The translations under genes and the position numbers were made by a program. From contig NZ_LR733825.1 of assembly GCF_902506535.1 (NCBI RefSeq), positions 1,021,091-1,085,090 on the forward strand: 64,000 nucleotides of DNA. The letters are read 5' to 3'. The notes under the pieces were generated by a model that had not been told where the DNA came from, did no database searches, and saw only the letters and a program-made list of their open reading frames with translations. Numbering within the stretch: position 1 is the stretch's first letter; each line of letters opens with the position of its first letter. This DNA comes from Pseudomonas sp. 8Z (GTDB lineage Bacteria > Pseudomonadota > Gammaproteobacteria > Pseudomonadales > Pseudomonadaceae). Positions 17,536 to 25,577 of the stretch are shown here, piece after piece.

Positions 17536-18621
17536 ATGAAAATCGGTGTGATCGGTGGCGGCCAGTTGGGTCGCATGATGGCCCTGGCGGGTACTCCGCT
17601 GGGCATGCAGTTCGCCTTCCTCGACCCGGCGCCGGACGCCTGCGCCCAGGCACTCGGCGAGCATATCCGCGCAGACTATGGCGATCAGGAACACCTGCGC
17701 CAACTGGCCGATGAGGTCGACCTGGTCACCTTCGAATTCGAGAGCGTGCCGGCCGAAACCGTCGCTTTTCTCTCGCAGTTCGTGCCGGTCTACCCGAGCG
17801 CAGACGCCCTGCGCATTGCCCGCGACCGCTGGTTCGAGAAGTCCATGTTCCGCGAGCTGGGCATTCCTACCCCCGAGTTCGCCGACATCCAGTCGCAGGC
17901 CGACCTCGACGCCGCAGTGACCAGCATCGGCCTGCCGGCCGTGATGAAAACCCGCACCCTGGGTTACGACGGCAAGGGCCAGAAAGTCCTGCGCAAGCCG
18001 CAAGACGTCACCGGCGCCTTCGCCGAGCTGGGCAGCGTGCCATGCATTCTCGAAGGTTTCGTGCCCTTCACCGGCGAGGTTTCGCTGGTCGCCGTGCGCG
18101 CCCGTGATGGCGAAACCCGCTTCTACCCCCTGGTGCACAACACCCACGACAGCGGCATTCTCGCCCTGTCCATTGCCAGCACCAGGCACCCGCTGCAGGC
18201 GCTGGCCGAAGACTACGTTGGCCGCGTGCTGGACAAGCTCGACTACGTCGGCGTACTGGCCTTCGAATTCTTCGAAGTGGACGGCGGCCTCAAAGCCAAC
18301 GAGATCGCCCCGCGCGTGCACAACTCCGGGCACTGGACCATCGAAGGCGCCGAGTGCAGCCAGTTCGAAAACCACCTGCGCGCCGTGGCCGGCCTGCCGC
18401 TGGGCTCGACGGCCAAAGTCGGCGAGAGCGCCATGCTCAACTTCATCGGTGAAGTACCGCCTGTGGATAAAGTGATCGCCATTGCCGACTGCCATCTGCA
18501 CCACTATGGCAAAGCCTTCAAGGCAGGGCGCAAAGTCGGTCACGCCACCCTGCGCTGCGCCGACCTCGCCACGTTGAAAGCACGCATTGGCGAAGTAGAA
18601 GCATTGATCGGCAAGCGCTGA
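17536..18621 (+). CDS. purK: PurK, 5-(carboxyamino)imidazole ribonucleotide synthase
   Basis: A 361-residue ATP-grasp enzyme that makes N5-CAIR from AIR, bicarbonate and ATP, the substrate for PurE. It opens with MKIGVIGGGQLGRMMALAG; the ATP-grasp core includes KTRTLGYDGKGQ, and the C-terminal NEIAPRVHNSGHWTIEGA is the metal and substrate segment. It lies 148 bases after purE with no terminator between, so the two form an operon. Confidence 0.97.
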   Translation: MKIGVIGGGQLGRMMALAGTPLGMQFAFLDPAPDACAQALGEHIRADYGDQEHLRQLADEVDLVTFEFESVPAETVAFLSQFVPVYPSADALRIARDRWFEKSMFRELGIPTPEFADIQSQADLDAAVTSIGLPAVMKTRTLGYDGKGQKVLRKPQDVTGAFAELGSVPCILEGFVPFTGEVSLVAVRARDGETRFYPLVHNTHDSGILALSIASTRHPLQALAEDYVGRVLDKLDYVGVLAFEFFEVDGGLKANEIAPRVHNSGHWTIEGAECSQFENHLRAVAGLPLGSTAKVGESAMLNFIGEVPPVDKVIAIADCHLHHYGKAFKAGRKVGHATLRCADLATLKARIGEVEALIGKR

Positions 18622-18639
18622 ACCACAGCGCTCAGCTAA

Positions 18640-18669
18640 GCTCTTGGATGACGGCCAGTATCCAAGAGC
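18640..18669 (+). other. Hairpin between purK and the next gene
   Basis: GCTCTTGGAT (18640-18649) pairs perfectly with ATCCAAGAGC (18660-18669), a 10-bp stem with a 10-base loop. There is no T-tract; it ends eight bases before the next ATG and could lower read-through or translation. Confidence 0.5.
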
Positions 18670-18676
18670 CCGACCG

Positions 18677-19441
18677 ATGAAACGTCTTTTCTGCCTCCTC
18701 CTGCTCACCCTGACTTGGCCTGCGCTCGCGCAGGAAACCCTCAGGGTGGATTTTCGCGAACGCCCGCCAGAGATGTATCGCGTCGATGGCGCGCCTGGCG
18801 GCCCCTTGGTCGTCGTACTGGAAACCGCCGCACAACGCCTCGGCATTGCCCTGCAATGGCGCGAGGCGCCCTTCCTGCGCAGCCTCGACGACTTGCGCTC
18901 AGGCCGTATCGATCTGGTACCCCGAGTGCTCATGACCGAGGAGCGCCAGACCTACGTGCACTTTTTTCCCAGCATCGGCAATCAGGCACTGGATATCCGC
19001 TTCGTCGTACACCCTGGCCACGAAGCCGACCTCGACCAGTACGGAGATTTGTACCGCTTGGCCGTCGGCGTCAAACGCGGCACAGCCTATTTCGAGCCCT
19101 TCGACAGTGACCGCAAGCTGAACCGCGTCTATGCCAGCGATGACGCACAATTGGCCGCGATGTTCCGCGCCGGACGCCTCGACGCCATTGCCGTACTCGA
19201 CCAGCAACCAATGGAAACGCAATTCAGCACACTGGCATTTCACGACTTCAGCTATGCCCACTATGTCCACAGGCAAGTGCTCGGCAACCACTTCGGCGCC
19301 TCGCTCAAACGCTATCGCAGCGGTCGCCAGGCGCTCTACAACCGCCTGGCGAGCGAACTTGAACAGATGCGCGAAGACGGCGAAATTGCCCTGATCTATC
19401 GTCGCCATGGCGTGGCCGCGCCAGATAGCGCGAACCCTTGA
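18677..19441 (+). CDS. Periplasmic solute-binding protein (SBP_bac_3 type)
   Basis: A 254-residue exported protein with a signal peptide (cleavage after ALA, about residue 19). The mature part has the fold pattern of amino-acid-type binding proteins: LRVDFRERPPEMYRVDG, a RSGRIDLVPRVLMTEER segment and GVKRGTAYFEPF. No transporter genes adjoin it, so it may be an orphan binding or sensory protein. The ATG at 18677 is the one followed directly by the signal peptide. The ligand is unknown. Confidence 0.8.
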   Translation: MKRLFCLLLLTLTWPALAQETLRVDFRERPPEMYRVDGAPGGPLVVVLETAAQRLGIALQWREAPFLRSLDDLRSGRIDLVPRVLMTEERQTYVHFFPSIGNQALDIRFVVHPGHEADLDQYGDLYRLAVGVKRGTAYFEPFDSDRKLNRVYASDDAQLAAMFRAGRLDAIAVLDQQPMETQFSTLAFHDFSYAHYVHRQVLGNHFGASLKRYRSGRQALYNRLASELEQMREDGEIALIYRRHGVAAPDSANP

Positions 19442-19506
19442 GGCCAATGGCCTGTCCGATGCAGCACAGGCCGCACACGCGGCCGCCACCTGCGGAGACA
19501 AACCTC

Positions 19507-19752
19507 ATGAGCATCATCGGCACCCTTTTCATCGGTCTGATCGTCGGACTGCTCGCACGCATGCTCAAGCCAGGCGATGACAGCATGGGCTGGATCATGA
19601 CCATCCTGCTCGGCATCGGTGGTTCCATCGCTGCCACTTACGGCGGCCAAGCACTGGGCATCTACCAGGCCGGGCAAACTGCCGGTTTTATCGGCGCAGT
19701 AATCGGCGCTATCGTTCTGCTGGTAATCTATGGCGCGATCAAAAAGGGCTGA
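19507..19752 (+). CDS. GlsB/YeaQ/YmgE-family stress-response membrane protein
   Basis: An 81-residue, glycine-rich protein with three predicted membrane segments. MSIIGTLFIGLIVGLLARML and the GWIMTILLGIGGSIAATYGG stretch are typical of the transglycosylase-associated family, small inner-membrane proteins induced by stress. GGAG seven to ten bases upstream fixes the ATG at 19507. Confidence 0.92.
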   Translation: MSIIGTLFIGLIVGLLARMLKPGDDSMGWIMTILLGIGGSIAATYGGQALGIYQAGQTAGFIGAVIGAIVLLVIYGAIKKG

Positions 19753-19817
19753 ACGCCCTCCTGCGAGGCGTCGACACCTCGGCTCTCGCTCACTGCCGCC
19801 ACGAGATCCCCCACACC

Positions 19818-20351
19818 ATGCGCCACCTGCTGCTCGCCCTGCTGCTGCTCTGCGGCCTAGCCCACGCCGAACTGCCGGAAACCGACTGGCTCGACCTCAT
19901 GCCCCCTGACGACCGCAAGGCCCTTGAGGACATGCCCGAGATCAGCCACGACAGCCCCGAGGGCGACAGCACCTTCTACAACAAGGGCGGCCTGCGTCAG
20001 CAAGACAAAGACCTACCCGCCGTAATGTACTCAGCCAAAACCGTCGCAGCGCTCGATGGCAAAGTCATACGCCTGGGGGGCTACCCGGTGCCGCTGGAGA
20101 ACGACGCCAAAGGCCACAGCACCCTATTCTTCCTCGTGCCCTACCCCGGCGCCTGCATTCACGTACCGCCACCACCGCCCAACCAACTGGTACTGGTGCG
20201 CTACCCCAAGGGCATCGTGCTCGACGATATCTACGCGCCCATCTGGGTCAGCGGCACACTCAAGGTGGAAAAGATCAGCAATGACCTGGCCGACGCCGCC
20301 TACGCCCTGGATGCCAGCGAAGTGCGCCTGGTAACCGACGAAGACCTTTAA
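19818..20351 (+). CDS. DUF3299 exported protein
   Basis: A 177-residue protein with a signal peptide (cleaved after AHA, about residue 17). The mature part carries the DUF3299 signature: WLDLMPPDDRKAL, VIRLGGYPVPLE, and FFLVPYPGACIHVPPPPPNQ with a conserved cysteine-histidine pair. The family is widespread in proteobacteria and appears periplasmic. Its role is not established, although some members sit near metal or ABC export systems. Confidence 0.9.
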   Translation: MRHLLLALLLLCGLAHAELPETDWLDLMPPDDRKALEDMPEISHDSPEGDSTFYNKGGLRQQDKDLPAVMYSAKTVAALDGKVIRLGGYPVPLENDAKGHSTLFFLVPYPGACIHVPPPPPNQLVLVRYPKGIVLDDIYAPIWVSGTLKVEKISNDLADAAYALDASEVRLVTDEDL

Positions 20352-20490
20352 CCCCAGAAATTCCCTGCGCGGCTCTGAACGAAAAGTCGTCGAGCGAAGG
20401 TCAGGCGATACCGATGGCGGCCCCGCAAAAACAGGTGAGGAACGGACTGGGCTCGCATTCGAGTTTACGAGCTGTAAATGAGCATTCGAC

Positions 20491-20515
20491 CGGGCTGGCG
20501 TTCCAGCCCGTTTTT
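20491..20515 (+). terminator. Rho-independent terminator
   Basis: CGGGCTGG, loop CGTT, CCAGCCCG, then TTTTT. It closes the 140-base structured-looking stretch 20352-20490 and stands 54 bases before the next gene, so it ends either the DUF3299 transcript or a short RNA. Confidence 0.85.
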
Positions 20516-20569
20516 AACGAAGCATCACCGAGTGCAGACACTCTTCGTACAAAGCCTAGGAGTTCCAGC

Positions 20570-21037
20570 ATGAAAGCTGTTTTCTTGATGTTGCTGTGCC
20601 TGCTGTCCACCGCTGCACTGGCCCTGGAGCCCGGCGACCGCCTGGCACCCTGGACGCTGCTGGATCAGTTCGACGCCCCCTACACCCTGAGCGACAAAAC
20701 CCAGATCCTGCTGGTCGCCCGCGACATGGACGGCGCCAAGCTGGTCAACGCCGCCCTGGAAGGCAAACCCAAGGGCTACCTGGACGAGCGCCAGGCGGTG
20801 TTCCTCGCCGACATCAGCCGCATGCCCAGCGTCATCGCCACCCTCTTCGCCCTGCCGAAGATGCGCGACTACAACTACCGCATCCTCCTCGACCACGACG
20901 CCCGCATCGCCCCGCGTTATCAGGCAGGCGAAGGTGAGGTGCTGTGGCTGCAGTTGGAAGATGGGAAGTTGGTGGAGCAGAAGGTGTTCAAGGAGGCGGG
21001 GGCGCTGAAGAGTGCGCTGGAGGCGGTAGAGCCGTAA
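20570..21037 (+). CDS. Exported thioredoxin-fold-like protein of unknown function
   Basis: A 155-residue protein with a signal peptide (cleavage after ALA, about residue 18). The mature part (LEPGDRLAPWTLLDQFDAPYTLSD) resembles the opening of peroxiredoxin or YtfJ-like thioredoxin folds, but no CxxC or peroxidatic cysteine is present, so redox catalysis is unlikely. AGGAG is placed well before the ATG at 20570. It ends at a convergent terminator facing the T6SS block. Confidence 0.7.
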   Translation: MKAVFLMLLCLLSTAALALEPGDRLAPWTLLDQFDAPYTLSDKTQILLVARDMDGAKLVNAALEGKPKGYLDERQAVFLADISRMPSVIATLFALPKMRDYNYRILLDHDARIAPRYQAGEGEVLWLQLEDGKLVEQKVFKEAGALKSALEAVEP

Positions 21038-21042
21038 ACCGG

Positions 21043-21078
21043 AAGGGGTAGCAGCGCAGAAATGCGCTGCTACCCCTT
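21043..21078. terminator. Bidirectional terminator between convergent genes
   Basis: A perfect 16-bp stem (21043-21058 with 21063-21078) capped by a GAAA loop; the arms start AAGGGG and end CCCCTT. It separates the plus-strand gene ending at 21037 from the minus-strand Tle1 gene ending at 21083. Confidence 0.88.
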
Positions 21079-21082
21079 ACTC

Positions 21083-23701
21083 CTAGCCAGTGAGATCCTT
21101 GGCCATGCCTTTGGCCTGATCCAGCCAACCGGGAGATTGCAGCCCTGGCTTGGGATCGCTCTCGCCCATCATGTCCATCGCTTGCCCCAGTAGACCGCTC
21201 ATATCACCAGAGTCATTGGCCGCCTTGATAGCCTTCGCCGTTTCAGCGGCTTTGAAGACTGCTTGCAGCTCGGGTGTAGTAGCAGTTTGCTCGGTAAGCG
21301 GTACGGGCAACGGCATGGCATTGAGCATGGCCACCACGTCACCAGGTTTTTGAGTAAAGGCTCGTACGGCTTCCATACCCTCCATCATCGGCAATGCGAT
21401 ACCGGTCAAAGGATCGAATGCGCTGATTTCCGGGAAAGCCGGTAGTCCCGGCCTGCCCGTCAGTACAGGCGTCGCCAACGAGGGCAAGAAAAGACCGAGC
21501 AAGTAGCGTGGATTATGCTTCTTGATTGAGAGCCCGATACTGGCCAAGGCGATACCCACGCCAACGACGCGGCCCGCATTGGCCAGTACCGACAGGCTCT
21601 TGTTCGATTCATTGTCGAAATGTACTAGGCGGTAACGGAAATAATCGGTGAAAGGCTCGCGCTCGCCAAGACCGGAAGAGTTGGTGAACCAGGCCCGAGA
21701 ATCGTGTACGTGATCATCGAAAAGCGCGATCAGATCCTGTTGCCCACTCGCGATGACGCCCGTCCCGGCGAATAACTGGCCATGGCGCTGCGTTCCATTC
21801 TGGTAAAGCTCGGCATACTCCTGGGCTTCGTCTTCTTCGTTAATCAGATAGACAGTGCCGCCAAGTAATAGATTAAGTATTCCACCCCATTCGAAGGTAT
21901 CCTCAAGAACTCCCCAATTACGCTCGTAATCGCGCTTGAACTCGGCGGCGGCACGGCGTAGTTGTCGGTCATCCAACGCTGGCTCGAATGCCTTGTTGGT
22001 ATTGATGCGCGCATAAGCCTCGGAGCCCCCAACCAACTCGAGATCGGCCTCGCGCTGCTGCTGCTCTTTCGCACTGAGTACCGGCGGTTCCTTGCCTTGA
22101 GCCGCTGCGGAATTTTCCGCCAGCTTCTGGGCATGCAGCCGTTTCAGAGCGTCCTGCTGCTCCTCGGTCATGTCCTGACCCTTCACATGGCTGTAAAAGC
22201 CCTGCTTGTCGATACCACCGGCATAGCGGTCGATACGCCAGGCCGTGATCAGGGCTTGTTCTCGCTTGATCACATTCTCAAGTGATCCGGCCTTGGCCTG
22301 TTTCTGCCAGGAGTTGAAGCGGGTTGTGAGTGTATCGCCTACAGCAAACTCTCCGAATGTCTCAGGATCCATTTTTCGCCATTGTTCGAGGCCCTCTGCA
22401 ACGGCTTCAGGAACCTGTAAAGGCGCACCTGCAGCAAAGGCTGAACGATACATATGGTGCAGAGGTATCTGCGACAGCAGTTCTCCTTGTCCACCACGGG
22501 CCTTGCCCTGATCGCCAGGCGGATAACCGCCCCCCACATCGGAGTGCATACCCGGATAGACGTATTCCCAGGTGTCCTTGCGATAGGTGGAAGGGCGTGA
22601 GTCATCACGCGCCCCGTCGGCTGTTTTCTCTCGGCGGCGAATGGAGTCCAGCGGGAAGCTGGCACGTTGCTCATGAGCGGAAACCAGATGCACGCAGCGT
22701 TTGAGGAAGAGGCAATCTTCAGGCAGCCCAGTTGGCATGCAGGCTTGCACCTGGCTTTCGTCCGGCAAACGCATGGTGCCACTGGCCCAGTCCATATGAC
22801 CGGCGGCGAAAGGCGCGCTGTCAGCCAGCCCCACGGCGGCCACGGTATCGAACAGGCCGATGAACTCGATGGAAATGGGTAGCCCGGCGAAGCGGTATTC
22901 GCTGGCCTCGCCGTTTTGCCGACGCGTCAGCTCCATCAACCAGTTAGCGAAAGCGCGGGCCTGGGCTGCCCCACGGGAAAAGCCGTAGACATAGAGGCGC
23001 AAGGCGAGGATTTCCGGTTTTTCACCACTGTTTCTCCGCTGCTCCAGCAAACTGGCCAGCTCATCCTCATAGGGTTGCATCGCTGCCTTGCGCTTGCGGG
23101 CCCCATTTTCCAATATGCCTCCGCTCAATACGGAAGCAGTCCAGTTGGTGGCCATGGCCTCGACCAAGGCTTGGGTCTGTGCAATCGAAAGCGGCTCCTG
23201 CCCTGCCTCCTTGAGGGTTTCCTTGAGCGCCGCGATTAAGCGCGTAAGCCCCCAATTGATTCGGTCTTCACCACCACTCGCCCCGATCAGGCCAGTCTGG
23301 CTAGGCAGATACTCTTTGATTTCCTCGAAAACAGTGCCCACGCCGGGGCTGTAGTAGGCAAAAAAACCTTGCGCCATCGCCTCTGGCACCTGACCTAAGC
23401 TAGCGTGAAATAAGCGCGCCACATTACTCGTGCATATCGGGTCGGCAATGGAGTCCGAAGGCTCGTGATTATTGGTGCCATCGAAGCAAAGGCTAATATG
23501 CAGCGTCTTGCAGCAAGGTTCGGGGGCTTCGTCCCCTTGCTTAGCTGCAGCGTCAACTGTTTTACCCCAGGCCTTCTTCTCATCACGATTCTGGCTACGG
23601 ATATTTCTAGCGACCTCTGATGAATCGATTGGCAAACCCGTACGTTCGAAAGGACGTGCAATCAGCACACTGGCAGGTGGCGGGTTCAAGGTTTGGGACA
23701 T
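21083..23701 (-). CDS. tle1: Tle1-family T6SS phospholipase effector (DUF2235)
   Basis: An 872-residue lipase effector. The DUF2235 alpha/beta-hydrolase domain spans about 65-400: LCFDGTNN (71-78), nucleophile elbow GFSRG with S242, GLFDTVA with D285, and PGMHSDVGGGY with H386 as a likely triad member. The rest is a family-specific C-terminal region with a hydrophobic stretch near 730. Tle1 proteins hydrolyse phospholipids in the target periplasm. It is the last gene of a module vgrG-DUF4123-immunity-immunity-effector, the order of P. aeruginosa PA3294-PA3290. The start overlaps the upstream lipoprotein gene by 16 bases. Confidence 0.92.
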   Translation of the reverse strand: MSQTLNPPPASVLIARPFERTGLPIDSSEVARNIRSQNRDEKKAWGKTVDAAAKQGDEAPEPCCKTLHISLCFDGTNNHEPSDSIADPICTSNVARLFHASLGQVPEAMAQGFFAYYSPGVGTVFEEIKEYLPSQTGLIGASGGEDRINWGLTRLIAALKETLKEAGQEPLSIAQTQALVEAMATNWTASVLSGGILENGARKRKAAMQPYEDELASLLEQRRNSGEKPEILALRLYVYGFSRGAAQARAFANWLMELTRRQNGEASEYRFAGLPISIEFIGLFDTVAAVGLADSAPFAAGHMDWASGTMRLPDESQVQACMPTGLPEDCLFLKRCVHLVSAHEQRASFPLDSIRRREKTADGARDDSRPSTYRKDTWEYVYPGMHSDVGGGYPPGDQGKARGGQGELLSQIPLHHMYRSAFAAGAPLQVPEAVAEGLEQWRKMDPETFGEFAVGDTLTTRFNSWQKQAKAGSLENVIKREQALITAWRIDRYAGGIDKQGFYSHVKGQDMTEEQQDALKRLHAQKLAENSAAAQGKEPPVLSAKEQQQREADLELVGGSEAYARINTNKAFEPALDDRQLRRAAAEFKRDYERNWGVLEDTFEWGGILNLLLGGTVYLINEEDEAQEYAELYQNGTQRHGQLFAGTGVIASGQQDLIALFDDHVHDSRAWFTNSSGLGEREPFTDYFRYRLVHFDNESNKSLSVLANAGRVVGVGIALASIGLSIKKHNPRYLLGLFLPSLATPVLTGRPGLPAFPEISAFDPLTGIALPMMEGMEAVRAFTQKPGDVVAMLNAMPLPVPLTEQTATTPELQAVFKAAETAKAIKAANDSGDMSGLLGQAMDMMGESDPKPGLQSPGWLDQAKGMAKDLTG

Positions 23702-24246
23702 TCCATATCCTCCATCTTGCGGGGAAAGTTATAGGGGTAGCCGGAAACCCCATAAAAAATATTGTCCGCCGAAACTCTCACCTGATCGCAGGGCAAAAAG
23801 TGCACTTTCAAGGTTCCGGCTTCTTGGTATTGAGGTATCTCCACCACTACACGGTGGCGGGTGTAGTGACTGCGGTGTTCGTCCATACGTTTGTTCCAAG
23901 CATCCGAATATGGTCGTTCCGGCCAACTACCGTATCCCCGAGGATTAGGATCTTTCTCCCACTCTACAATGGCTCTAAGCCCTGGTCGCCAATGTCGAGG
24001 AAGCACTCCACAGCAAACTTGCTTTCCACCGCCCTGATATGGGCCAATATTCGGACCTCCAGCGCCGTTGACAGTGAAACGGTTGATGGCAGCGGACGTA
24101 TGGTTATAGCCCTCCACAGGGGCACCAAGCATCTCGGATTCCTTGGCCATGCAACCGCTGACCAGTAATAGCACCAGTGATAAACCCGCGAATGGGTATC
24201 GGCCTATCAGATTGCGAGCTAACCAAAGGCTCAAGGAGTGGGACAT
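23686..24246 (-). CDS. DUF3304 lipoprotein, probable Tle1 immunity protein (Tli1), copy 2
   Basis: A 186-residue protein with an N-terminal hydrophobic segment and lipobox LVSGC (mature Cys near residue 32). It has DUF3304 motifs: EGYNHTSAAINRFTVNGAGG, QVCCG, HWRPGLRAIVEWEKDP and RHRVVVEIPQY. DUF3304 lipoproteins are the known immunity partners of Tle1 phospholipases, held in the periplasm where the toxin acts. It is a tandem paralogue of the gene just upstream; its N-terminus is extended compared with copy 1. It overlaps the Tle1 start by 16 bases. Confidence 0.88.
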   Translation of the reverse strand: MSHSLSLWLARNLIGRYPFAGLSLVLLLVSGCMAKESEMLGAPVEGYNHTSAAINRFTVNGAGGPNIGPYQGGGKQVCCGVLPRHWRPGLRAIVEWEKDPNPRGYGSWPERPYSDAWNKRMDEHRSHYTRHRVVVEIPQYQEAGTLKVHFLPCDQVRVSADNIFYGVSGYPYNFPRKMEDMECPKP

Positions 24247-24746
24247 TCCGTATCCTCCATCTTGCGGGGAAAGTTGTATGGATAGTCAGGGTGGCTAGGG
24301 AGTACGCCAGCCGCTGTAACTCTGACTTGATCGCATGGAAGAAAATGCACTTTGAGAGGGCCTGGACGGTCGTACTGAGGTATCTCCACCACTACACGGT
24401 GGCGGGTGTAATTAGCTGCGTGTTTCTTATATGCCTCTCTGTAAGCATCGGTACCCAATGGCGGCCAATTCACATAAGCCCTTGGGTCAGGATCTTTCTC
24501 CCACTCTACAATGGCTCTAAGCCCTGGTCGCCAATGGCGCGGCACAGAGCCACAACAAACCTGCCCGCCCCCGCCACCATAAGGGCCTAGGTTAGGGCCT
24601 CCAGCGCCGTTGACAGTGAAACGGTTGATGGCCGCGGATGTATGGTTATAGCCCTCCACAGGAGCCCCGAGCATCTCAGACTCCTTGGCCAAACAGCCAC
24701 TCAGCGATAGGACCACCAGAAGAGAGGCCAAGGCCCTGGGAGTCAT
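24231..24746 (-). CDS. DUF3304 lipoprotein, probable Tle1 immunity protein (Tli1), copy 1
   Basis: A 171-residue lipoprotein with lipobox SLSGC (mature Cys near residue 18), sharing most of its mature sequence with copy 2. The two differ mainly in glycine-rich loops and near YVNWPPLGTDAY. I used the ATG at 24746, which forms an ATGA overlap with the DUF4123 stop; a GTG at 24752 is also in frame. The 3' end overlaps copy 2 by 16 bases, exactly as copy 2 overlaps tle1, so the duplication kept the junction. Confidence 0.88.
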   Translation of the reverse strand: MTPRALASLLVVLSLSGCLAKESEMLGAPVEGYNHTSAAINRFTVNGAGGPNLGPYGGGGGQVCCGSVPRHWRPGLRAIVEWEKDPDPRAYVNWPPLGTDAYREAYKKHAANYTRHRVVVEIPQYDRPGPLKVHFLPCDQVRVTAAGVLPSHPDYPYNFPRKMEDTECPTP

Positions 24747-25561
24747 GCCCACACCTCAGCAGTCTCTTCAGGCGGCGCAACAGGAGAATTCTTGGCCAAC
24801 CAGGCACGGATGAAAGTGTCACGCTGATTGAGGTCATATAGCCCCTCGCGGTTAGCTGCCAATTGCCCGTGCATCAGGTGGCGCATCAAGGGTTCTTGCT
24901 GGGCCATACCATAGTCCTGAGGCTGCACACCCCAACTGCGCCGATAGTCCTCGGCAGCGCTCCAGGCCAGCAGGCTGGCCATCTGTGCTCGCGTCAGTTG
25001 CAAGACCGGTAGCGGTGAAGGTAACTCCGCTGGACGCATAAGGTTGCCAGGCAAACTACGTGGCTGCCGATCACGATCCCGCCAGTGCCAGGCGATGATC
25101 GGGGCATGGAACCATATCTGATGTGGATCTAGGGCTTCGCTAGTGGGCACCAGCATACGCGGGTCATAAAAACGCAGCAGACCGCTGCCCCTTCCGTCGT
25201 TCCACTCGGCCTGGGTGCAATGCCTCAAATGACTGGCCAGTTGCGTGAACGGCCAAGGGCTGAGCAACGCCAGAAGATGCTGATGGGCATTCTTGCTGGC
25301 GAGCAATCCGTCTAACCAAGCCTGATGTTCAGGTTGCTCGAGGCTCACGCGAATCAGCAGAGGCCCCTTGGCTGCAATAGCTTCCTCCGGCGTACCGTCA
25401 AGCAACTTGGCGACATCTGGGCGCTGATCTGATTCATCGAGGTGCGTAAGCAACGGATAGTCCAGATTGCTGGCATCGACCAGAAGATCAAGATGCTGCA
25501 AACGCGCGTGTTCTGCCTGCTCGCCAAGATGGGTTAACCAAGCATGAGTCATGGTGTTCAT
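24743..25561 (-). CDS. DUF4123 T6SS effector adaptor (Tap/TEC chaperone)
   Basis: A 272-residue cytoplasmic protein. The DUF4123 domain (about 25-145, LLVDASNLDYPLL through LRFYDPRMLVP) marks adaptors that load a toxin onto the tip of a VgrG spike. Its place between vgrG and the Tle1 module makes Tle1 the likely cargo. It starts 16 bases after the vgrG stop and ends in an ATGA overlap with the first immunity gene. An ATG three codons downstream is an alternative start. Confidence 0.9.
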   Translation of the reverse strand: MNTMTHAWLTHLGEQAEHARLQHLDLLVDASNLDYPLLTHLDESDQRPDVAKLLDGTPEEAIAAKGPLLIRVSLEQPEHQAWLDGLLASKNAHQHLLALLSPWPFTQLASHLRHCTQAEWNDGRGSGLLRFYDPRMLVPTSEALDPHQIWFHAPIIAWHWRDRDRQPRSLPGNLMRPAELPSPLPVLQLTRAQMASLLAWSAAEDYRRSWGVQPQDYGMAQQEPLMRHLMHGQLAANREGLYDLNQRDTFIRAWLAKNSPVAPPEETAEVWA

Positions 25562-25577
25562 GGTGTTTCCGGGCCTC

